A stretch of DNA of 11,670 nt from an uncultured Finegoldia sp. GTDB lineage: Bacteria > Bacillota > Clostridia > Tissierellales > Peptoniphilaceae. Location: contig NZ_CAAFUQ010000004.1 of NCBI RefSeq assembly GCF_900766215.1, positions 1 through 11,670 of the forward strand, in the 5' to 3' direction. This document shows positions 5,991 to 11,670 of this stretch, piece by piece. Each line of letters starts with the position of its first letter. The stretch's first letter is position 1. The position numbers and the translations under genes are program-made. Under the pieces are notes generated by a model. It was not told the DNA's origin. It was given only the letters and a program-made list of their open reading frames with translations, and did not search any database.

Positions 5991-7199
5991 TTATAAAAAT
6001 GAATCTAGTTCATCTGGTTTGATTAAGTTGATATATATGTTTTGATACATGACTAAATCATCTATTTGTTTTAAGTAAACTTCATTAACTCTTGTTTGAA
6101 ATAATTTTGATACCTGACTATTGACTGTTAATAGTCCTGGAATTTCTCTTATACTAGCATGTAAAATATGACCATTATCAAATTGTTTTGGGGACTTTAT
6201 AATAGAATCTAACAACTCTTTTACATTTATTTTAGTGGTTTGGTCAACTAATGGACGCCTTTCTTCAGTAACAAAATCAAATTCTTCAAAAAAATTTTCA
6301 TCAGCAAATTTCTTTGCATCATCAGATGTTTCTAAGCTGTTATATCTTAATATCCATCTTAAATATTCTCTTAAAACTTTATTCTCTACTTCTTCAGATT
6401 CTATCTTTGAAATATCTATGGTATAGTTCGTTATTGGTAAGTAGTATTCCTCTAATGGAACATCTTCTAAATATGATAGTGGTAAATCTAAAACCAAAAA
6501 ATTTTCAATCAAATTCCTAACCATAAATCCCATCTTAAAAATACTGTCAGACTCCAATTTTTTTAACGCCTCAGGGATTATGATTTTTACAAAATGCTTA
6601 TGATACCAATTATTAAAGACATTGTTGATTTGATTAAAATTAAATACCTTGTCTTTTTCAAACATTTCTCCAACTACATGTTGATTAAATGAACTAACCA
6701 CTCTACTTTTTATCAAACGCCAAACGATTTCATACATTGTCGTATAATCTATATCTTTATCTGATTCATCATCATCCTTCCTTCTAATATTATACCATCG
6801 CCCAAAATCCCCAAAAATATAGAATAGTTCTAAAAATGGCTCAATAATGCTTGAATCAATATTGTTTTGAATTTTGTTCCTATCAATCTTCAAGCCAATA
6901 CGATTATCATCTGGTACTATTTGATAAAAAATTTGAGAAAATACATGGTAAAGAGTCAGTTCTAATAATAGAGCATCTCCAAAGATAAGATCTGATTTAT
7001 CCATTCCAAAATAGCTAGAGTAATCCTCCAGTAAAGTATCGGTTACAAAATTTCCGCTTTTAGGATTTTTACCTTTTTCAATGTTGTAGATTGCAGTTCT
7101 TTGGCCATTTGAAATGATATCTGGTGGAATGCTTCCCCTCAAGTCCTTGAATTTTGCAGAAATCATTCCCCTCAAAATTTTCTCTAAGTCCAACATCAT
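5991..7199 (-). CDS. Uncharacterised 402-aa protein with HTH-like N-terminus
   Basis: I do not recognise this family. Residues about 12-75 look like a divergent XRE-type helix-turn-helix: a recognition-helix-like RTAIYNIEKGKNPKSGNFV followed by DTLLEDYSSYFGMDKSDLIFG, the spacing seen in Cro/C1 repressors. The remaining 330 residues are acidic, rich in Phe, Tyr and Ile, and probably helical. Aromatic segments include ELFYIFGDFGRWYNIRR and NNWYHKHFVKIIIP. There is no signal peptide or clear membrane helix and no known catalytic motif. GAGGTG precedes two consecutive ATG codons (7199 and 7196); the second has the better spacing. The gene lies 48 nt after the 163-aa gene, on the same strand downstream of the type IIG gene, and ends before a terminator. 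The HTH plus large C-terminal domain fits a regulator or a phage-sensing defence protein. This is inference only. Confidence 0.7.
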   Translation of the reverse strand: MMLDLEKILRGMISAKFKDLRGSIPPDIISNGQRTAIYNIEKGKNPKSGNFVTDTLLEDYSSYFGMDKSDLIFGDALLLELTLYHVFSQIFYQIVPDDNRIGLKIDRNKIQNNIDSSIIEPFLELFYIFGDFGRWYNIRRKDDDESDKDIDYTTMYEIVWRLIKSRVVSSFNQHVVGEMFEKDKVFNFNQINNVFNNWYHKHFVKIIIPEALKKLESDSIFKMGFMVRNLIENFLVLDLPLSYLEDVPLEEYYLPITNYTIDISKIESEEVENKVLREYLRWILRYNSLETSDDAKKFADENFFEEFDFVTEERRPLVDQTTKINVKELLDSIIKSPKQFDNGHILHASIREIPGLLTVNSQVSKLFQTRVNEVYLKQIDDLVMYQNIYINLIKPDELDSFL

Positions 7200-7247
7200 C
7201 TACACCTCAAACTCTCCATTTTCTATTTCCATCAAATAAAAAACTTT

Positions 7248-7739
7248 TCACTTAAATGTATTTGAAATGACACTAACTAATCTATCAATTCCATTCTCCA
7301 CTCCCCAGCTTACACTAGCACTAAGAGCCATTGCAAGTATAGGGTGTTTTTCAAAAAAAGTTTGATGGTTATCAACTTTTCCGACTTCTTGTACCTCATT
7401 TAAAATTGTCACTAATTCTGTCTGTTCTTCTTCATCTAATGTTCTAGAGTACTCTCTGATATTCTCAAATACTCTCTCAATTTCTATCTCAGTATAGGTA
7501 ATATTTAACGCATTATTTTGTCCACCAATCTGTGAGTTTATCAAATCTCCATTAACAGAAACATGAGTACTATTATCTTGATGATATTCGTTAAAGTTTA
7601 GTGCTGTTTTAGAGGAATCTAGTTGTGTTGGAAGGATAACAGGTTTTATCTTCTTATTAGCTCTCTTCACCATTTTATTCGTTTCTCTGACTAAATTTCT
7701 CTCAATATCTCTGAATTGACTTTGCAAACTTTTTGCCAT
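7248..7739 (-). CDS. Uncharacterised 163-aa protein with Asn/Gly-rich central segment
   Basis: The family is not recognised. The N-terminus (1-33) is a strongly basic amphipathic helix (RNLVRETNKMVKRANKKIK). The middle (about 55-82) is a polar segment, VSVNGDLINSQIGGQNNALN, resembling the Asn/Gly-rich turns of short beta-solenoids. Residues about 85-115 form an acidic helix. The C-terminus (about 130-162, HPILAMALSASVSWGVENGI) is moderately hydrophobic and could bind a membrane or a partner protein. The start is ATG 7739 with TAGGTG upstream. The gene begins 13 nt after the stop of the type IIG gene and is followed by the 402-aa gene, so the three appear to form one operon. The layout (basic helix, ordered centre, hydrophobic tail) would suit a small effector or membrane-associated partner, but this is a guess. 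Confidence 0.68.
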   Translation of the reverse strand: MAKSLQSQFRDIERNLVRETNKMVKRANKKIKPVILPTQLDSSKTALNFNEYHQDNSTHVSVNGDLINSQIGGQNNALNITYTEIEIERVFENIREYSRTLDEEEQTELVTILNEVQEVGKVDNHQTFFEKHPILAMALSASVSWGVENGIDRLVSVISNTFK

Positions 7740-7752
7740 TTACACCTACTTT

Positions 7753-9738
7753 CTATACTTCAAAATCTCTAACTGTTTGTTTTTCTTCTTCAGCCAAGTC
7801 AAACAAGTCCATGACAAGTTCATCAATTTCCAGATTAAGCTGATTGACTTTTTCAGTGTCAGGAGAATCTTTTTTCATCTCCTCCATCAGTTGCTCAACA
7901 ACTTGTGCTATGTCTTCTTGCTGGGAATCAGTAGCATCTGGAATTGGAAAATCTCCTAGTTCATTAACTTTGAACTGTGGGAATAGGCGACGTTGGAATT
8001 TATCAAACTTCATGAAAAACCAAAGAGAGATTAAGCGAGAGTTCAAAATACCCAAAAGATAAAAAGGATTAACCTGAATATCTGTGATGACCATGGAGTT
8101 TAAGTCGTTAATAACATCACTATCAGTATAAACAGCTTCAACAGCATAAGTTGATTTACTTGGAATCTGACGAACTAAAATTCGTGGTTTTTCAAAAATT
8201 TCTTTATCTCTTGGTGCAGCTAAATTTTCACCATACTTGACATATTCACCATTCCAAGTCAGTTTATAGCGTGATACATTCTCGCCATCAAGATAGGGAC
8301 GGTATGAATCATCTGACCTTTCTCTTGCATGATAAATTCGATTATTCTTATCTTGAGCGGTCATTTTAGGATTCCCTTTTCCAGTTTCATAGGCTTTGAT
8401 TCCAGATTTTACAGTCGAAATTTCTGGTCGTCCTAGTATTGGAAAATGGTTTACTTTCCAGAAGATATCAATCGCCTGACGATACTTGACCATCGAGATT
8501 GAAAAGGTAGGGATTTCACCAAAGAAATCTGGCGCAACTCGTCCAACAGTGTTGAACTCGCCGTGATACAATTCTGCTACTTCAATCCAGTTTGGCGCAT
8601 TCTTCTTGAAGAAAATGATACAGTTATCCACGCTAGCATCCGCAAAAATCTTATCCAGAGAATTAATCAGAACAACATCACTCGTCTGCTCCGTGATAAA
8701 CTGACGAACTCTTGAATTGGTCTGAATGGTCAGAAAATTATTTGGAATGATATAAGAGAATGTCCCACCTTTACGTAAGAGTTGATAAGCCAATTCCATG
8801 AATATAGTATAGGTATTGGCTTGGTATTCACTTACTTGATAAGTCCTTGAATAGTAGGATTTCATCTCATCTGTAAAGGACTGATTACGAGCAAAGATAT
8901 AAGGCGGATTCCCAATTACAAGGTCAAAGCCGATAAATTCGCCAGCTTCTCCCAAGATCTCAGGAAATTCCATTCGCCATTCCATACCTTTAGCGAATAA
9001 TGGATTTTTCAGTCTGTATTCCAATTCCTTTTCAGCTTTTGCTAGTTGCTTATTTAATTCCGCTACTTCTTTAGAATTTTTATTTTCATCCTCAAATAAG
9101 CTAATGGCACCAGCCTTATTTCGTTCAGATATGAGCCGAGATAATTTCTTTAATTCAGGGCTTGAAGCTGTGTCATCAAAGGAATGTTTGAGCCTTTCGA
9201 TTTTCTCCCAGATTTCTGCTTTAACTCGTTTATTATTCGTCTCCTTATAGTCTTTAACTAGAGATAGATAGTCCTTGAAATCTGTTTTTCTCATATCAAA
9301 TTCATAGTCAAATTCAAACTTATGTAAGAGACTATCGCCTACTTTAATACTGATATCAATATTTGGCAAAGTCGTCAAAACAGGTTGGTTGGTATCAGTA
9401 TCCTGGTAGTAATAAGAAGATTTTAAGAGTTCAATCCAAAGACGCAAACGGCAAATATTGACCGAGCTTGGGTTAATATCCACTGCAAAGAGCGAATTTT
9501 CCAGAATATGCCTTTTCTGGTTGAAAATTGCCTTTTGAATTTGTTCTGACTGCTGATTACCTGTCTGATACAAAAAATTATTTCCAGACATATCTTGAAT
9601 GACTAGCTCATCATTGATAACATAACATTGAATCAGGTTTCCAATATAGTTGCCATCAGCGTCAAACAAAATATTTAAATCACTTTTAAGAGCAATAATT
9701 TCATTCAGGATTGAAACAAGGAAGTGACCGGATCCCTC
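7753..9738 (-). pseudogene. Type IIG (Eco57I-like) restriction-modification enzyme, 5'-truncated
   Basis: The frame is open from 9738 to the TAG at 7753 (661 residues) and starts mid-protein. Its first residues, GSGHFLVSILNEIIALKSDL, are the second half of SAM-binding motif I, normally preceded by DPCV or DPAC. The region before it, including the usual nuclease domain, is absent and a TGA lies at 9741-9739. Next come SLFAVDINPSSVNICRLRLW (9492-9433) and the adenine-methylation motif NPPY (8910-8899), then a TaqI-like target-recognition region (about 8420-8070) and a C-terminal helical tail with IDELVMDLFDLAEEE. Intact relatives of about 1,100-1,200 residues combine cleavage and N6-adenine methylation of DNA. 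A TTG at 9669 could start a 638-aa product, but it would lack motif I and should be inactive. It is the first gene of the 9738-5991 cluster and has lost its promoter. Confidence 0.85.
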
Positions 9739-9780
9739 TCATGTCAAGCTTATGACAAAAAGGGATTATAGTTATGTAAA
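9739..9780. other. Junction between type IIG remnant and kinase/recombinase unit
   Basis: The coding match to the type IIG gene stops at about 9735-9738. The next 45 bp, up to the kinase terminator, fit neither gene. They contain an imperfect inverted repeat, TGTCAAGCTTATGACA (9743-9758), around an AAGCTT palindrome. This is where the left end (attL) of an inserted element would lie if the serine recombinase at the right edge is responsible. The exact crossover point cannot be read from one side. Confidence 0.4.
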
Positions 9781-9806
9781 TAAAAAAGAGTAGTCTTAAC
9801 TACTCT
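9781..9806 (-). terminator. Rho-independent terminator of the kinase gene
   Basis: On the minus strand, AGAGTAGT (9806-9799) and ACTACTCT (9794-9787) form a perfect 8-bp stem with a 4-nt loop, followed directly by a run of T residues (TTTTTTA, 9786-9781, partly shared with the stem end). It lies about 30 nt after the kinase stop codon, so little kinase transcription should enter the type IIG remnant. Confidence 0.85.
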
Positions 9807-9836
9807 AAGAATGTTTTTAGGCTAATCTTATTTAAT

Positions 9837-11345
9837 TTAATGTTCTATTAAAATTTCTTCTAACATAGGCTCTATGCCTCTTTCTATTAAAGATTCTACT
9901 AACCTCTGTGCATAAAATCTATTAATATAGAATGCAATATGATTCAATAACTCAGCCGCTTTTTCCCTTACTTCAAATGTAGATAAATTGTTTTCAAGAA
10001 TATAATTAGCAATATCTGCAAAATTATCTGCATCTTCAAATCTATTGCATTGAGAATCCATATCTAATTCAATAAACTTAATTACCTCTAAAATAGACTC
10101 TGGATACTCATTAAAATAATGATATAATGAGTATTTAAAGTTACGTATGTTGATTATATTATTGCACAGATCCTTTGATGATAGAGAAGATATATACATT
10201 GATGTTCTGTCATTATATTTCTTAGATTCTATTAAACTTAGAATCTCTTCCTTGCACTTATTATCATCTATAAATTTTTTTATTTTGATAAAGTTTTCAT
10301 ACATATTAAATGCATCTTTATAGCGAGAATTGATATCTAAACTTGTAGCTTTTTCAACTAATAATTTATACTTATGATTTCTATCATTAGGGCTTTTTGT
10401 TAGGATAAAATTAATTAATCTTCCCAAGGAATATACATCACTATATTTTCCTGTGCTTCCAAGCATCATTAATTGCTCTGGTGGGCAGTATTGTACCTGT
10501 CCCAATTGAGCTGTGCTTTTTGTTTGATGTGAAAAAACTAAATCAAAATTTTTTCCTAAACCAAAATCTGCTATTTTAATATCATTTCCTTTCAAAAATA
10601 TATTATTAGAAGATATATCTCTATGAATAATATTTTTGTTATGCACTTTTGCCATTATATAAAGAATTTTTATTATAATAGATTCTTTAACTTCAACAGA
10701 TAAAGGATTAAAAATCAAAAAATCATATAAAGTTGAATCACACTTTTCCATAACATAAAAATATTCAGATTCATTAAAATCATATACTTTAATAATCCCT
10801 TCTATGTCAGATAAACTCTTAGTAATCTCAAATTCTCTTTTGAATCTATGCTTGCTATTTTCTTCAAGAAGATTTTCTCTTTTTAATTTTTTTATAACTA
10901 GACCAGTGGATTTTTGAAGGTATACATTAGCAAATCCACCTTCACCAATTAATTCAAGATCTTCGTCAAGTTTTGTTAACTCAAATGAATCTCCTATTTG
11001 TATTAATTGATATTTAAAAGGTCTTAATCGCCTATTCCAATTTTCCTTTAATTTTTCGATAAATGGGACTATTTCAACAGGCGTTTTTTGTTTTTCCTGA
11101 ATATTAAACTCTATAGACATAATATAAGAAAAGAATTTGTTTATTTTCCCATTATTGTATAAATCTTTGATTCTTTCACTAGCGTAAATCCATCTAGTTG
11201 GAAATCCACTATAGTACTGATCACTATATCCAAAATTAGAATTAAAAAACTTTACCAATGTAGAACCAGTTTTATATTCATATAAACTGTCTTCAAAATC
11301 TCCACAAAATTCTTTTGAAATTATCTCAAAAATTGAACCATTCAT
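9837..11345 (-). CDS. Ser/Thr protein kinase with extra N-terminal domain, putative defence
   Basis: This 502-aa protein has a complete eukaryotic-like kinase domain (about 125-365). Visible motifs are the glycine loop GEGGFANV (134-141), Lys152 in LVIKKL, Glu171 of helix C, HRDISSNN (Asp243, Asn248), DFG (260-262), PPE in place of APE (288-290) and SDVYSLG (Asp303). The lysine of the usual HRDLK loop is Ser245. All essential residues are present, so it should be active. The N-terminal 120 residues (TGSTLVKFFNSNFGY, GFPTRWIYASERIKDL) resemble the small domains placed before effectors in AbiJ-like proteins; that match is tentative. The C-terminal 130 residues are helical. There are no transmembrane helices or PASTA repeats, unlike housekeeping PknB. 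I place the start at ATG 11345 because GAGGTG lies just upstream; in-frame ATGs at 11375 and 11372 lack one. Kinases in such islands (for example Stk2) act in phage defence. Confidence 0.85.
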   Translation of the reverse strand: MNGSIFEIISKEFCGDFEDSLYEYKTGSTLVKFFNSNFGYSDQYYSGFPTRWIYASERIKDLYNNGKINKFFSYIMSIEFNIQEKQKTPVEIVPFIEKLKENWNRRLRPFKYQLIQIGDSFELTKLDEDLELIGEGGFANVYLQKSTGLVIKKLKRENLLEENSKHRFKREFEITKSLSDIEGIIKVYDFNESEYFYVMEKCDSTLYDFLIFNPLSVEVKESIIIKILYIMAKVHNKNIIHRDISSNNIFLKGNDIKIADFGLGKNFDLVFSHQTKSTAQLGQVQYCPPEQLMMLGSTGKYSDVYSLGRLINFILTKSPNDRNHKYKLLVEKATSLDINSRYKDAFNMYENFIKIKKFIDDNKCKEEILSLIESKKYNDRTSMYISSLSSKDLCNNIINIRNFKYSLYHYFNEYPESILEVIKFIELDMDSQCNRFEDADNFADIANYILENNLSTFEVREKAAELLNHIAFYINRFYAQRLVESLIERGIEPMLEEILIEH

Positions 11346-11369
11346 TACAGCACCTCTGCTGTAATTATA
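11343..11369 (-). promoter_or_regulatory. Inverted repeat presenting the kinase ribosome binding site, with -10 box
   Basis: On the minus strand, ATTACAGC (11365-11358) and GCTGTAAT (11351-11344) form a perfect 8-bp stem. The 6-nt loop is AGAGGT, which is part of the Shine-Dalgarno sequence. The start codon ATG (11345-11343) overlaps the end of the right arm. A TATAAT (11369-11364) overlaps the outer edge of the left arm, and no strong -35 is evident. It may be a translational switch hairpin or a repressor operator over promoter and start. Confidence 0.5.
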
Positions 11370-11409
11370 CATCATCTATTAGTTATAATAAAATTGCTAT
11401 AATAATTAT

Positions 11410-11439
11410 ATTAATTTAAAAGAGAGTGACTGCTCACTC
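11410..11439 (-). terminator. Terminator of the serine recombinase gene
   Basis: On the minus strand GAGTGA (11439-11434) and TCACTC (11429-11424) pair around a GCAG loop and are followed by TCTTTTAAATT. It lies just after the recombinase stop codon (TAG at 11448-11446) and before the kinase promoter region. Confidence 0.72.
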
Positions 11440-11445
11440 CCTTTG

Positions 11446-11670
11446 CTACTTCCATATTATGTTCAACACTTCGTTTCCTTCGCAGAATACTGAGTCTATA
11501 TATTTCTCCATCAATTCTCTGGTAAGTTTAGTGTTGTCTATTACTTCTTTATCTTCTTTTGCTTTTTGTATTTTTTCTTTTATTGCTTGTATTTCTTCAT
11601 CTATCAAATTTTTAGAGTCAATGAATTTTTGTCTATTCATCTTGCCTAATTTATACTTCTCAAAATTTTG
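11446..11670 (-). CDS. Large serine recombinase, C-terminal part (continues past right edge)
   Basis: The reading frame is open to the window edge; the visible part is the last 74 residues, and the apparent ATG at 11640 is internal. The pattern YKLGKMNRQKFIDSK, then a charged coiled coil (IDEEIQAIKEKIQKAKEDKE), then LTRELMEKYIDSVF ... EVLNIIWK, is the standard tail of large serine recombinases. Relatives of the TndX/TnpX type end in a similar coil plus a strand resembling IEIIWKF. These enzymes cut and rejoin DNA through an N-terminal Ser that is not in this window, and the coiled coil governs directionality. The gene ends at TAG 11446 and is followed by a terminator and the kinase gene. It may mobilize an element that carries the kinase. 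Whether the N-terminal catalytic domain is intact cannot be judged. Confidence 0.75.
   Translation of the reverse strand, partial: QNFEKYKLGKMNRQKFIDSKNLIDEEIQAIKEKIQKAKEDKEVIDNTKLTRELMEKYIDSVFCEGNEVLNIIWK

Noticed and set aside
6235..6520. Two plus-strand open frames opposite the 402-aa gene
   Set aside because: They are antisense shadows of a longer, well-supported gene and are low in complexity.
7777..8062. Two plus-strand open frames opposite the type IIG gene
   Set aside because: They lie antisense to the conserved C-terminal tail of the restriction enzyme and have no support of their own.
9667..9669. TTG as a true start of a 638-aa methyltransferase
   Set aside because: Family sequence continues upstream to 9738 in the same frame, so this is an internal codon of a truncated gene.
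7753..11345. A BREX-like system, from a PglX-type methyltransferase next to a kinase
   Set aside because: No BrxA, BrxB, BrxC, BrxL or PglZ gene is present, and the methyltransferase sequence, tail and truncation fit a broken type IIG enzyme separated from the kinase by a terminator.
1..11670. CRISPR arrays, tRNA or rRNA genes
   Set aside because: No regularly spaced repeats, cloverleaf-like sequences or rRNA-like stretches were seen on either strand.

Overview
The window is AT-rich, with strong Shine-Dalgarno sequences, occasional TTG starts, and gene families typical of Lactobacillales. A Streptococcus chromosome is the best guess, inferred from family content rather than from any housekeeping gene. 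No housekeeping gene is visible. Everything recognisable belongs to mobile elements or phage defence, so this is an accessory or defence island.

Layout from left to right. (1) 177-1412 (+) is an AbiH-family abortive-infection gene behind an inverted-repeat promoter region, closed by two hairpin terminators (1416-1480). (2) 1614-5756 (all -) is the backbone of an integrative mobilizable element. In transcription order it has a 104-aa conserved protein, an FtsK/TcpA-like coupling ATPase broken by one in-frame TAA, a 102-aa two-pass membrane protein, a 102-aa soluble protein and a large hairpin terminator. These are followed by a perfect 11-bp stem-loop displaying a pMV158-like nick sequence, a Rep_2/RepB-type HUH initiator-relaxase, a DUF3173 protein and a tyrosine integrase. 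(3) 5991-9738 (-) holds two genes of unknown function (402 aa with an HTH-like N-terminus, and 163 aa) directly downstream of the C-terminal two thirds of an Eco57I-like type IIG restriction-modification gene. That gene is cut off exactly inside SAM motif I. (4) 9837-11670 (-) carries a complete Ser/Thr protein kinase fused to an extra N-terminal domain, and the last 75 codons of a large serine recombinase that continues past the right edge.

Interpretation. The Rep_2 protein, its nick hairpin, the coupling ATPase, DUF3173 and the integrase form one excision and mobilization module. It probably transfers by using the mating pore of a co-resident conjugative element. The stop codon in the ATPase suggests this copy may be impaired. 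The serine recombinase plus kinase looks like a second, separate insertion whose left end lies at about 9738-9780, inside the type IIG gene. If so, the missing N-terminal half of that gene should lie beyond the right edge of the window. AbiH, the kinase, the former type IIG enzyme and the uncharacterised 402/163-aa pair make three or four actual or candidate defence modules within about 11 kb.
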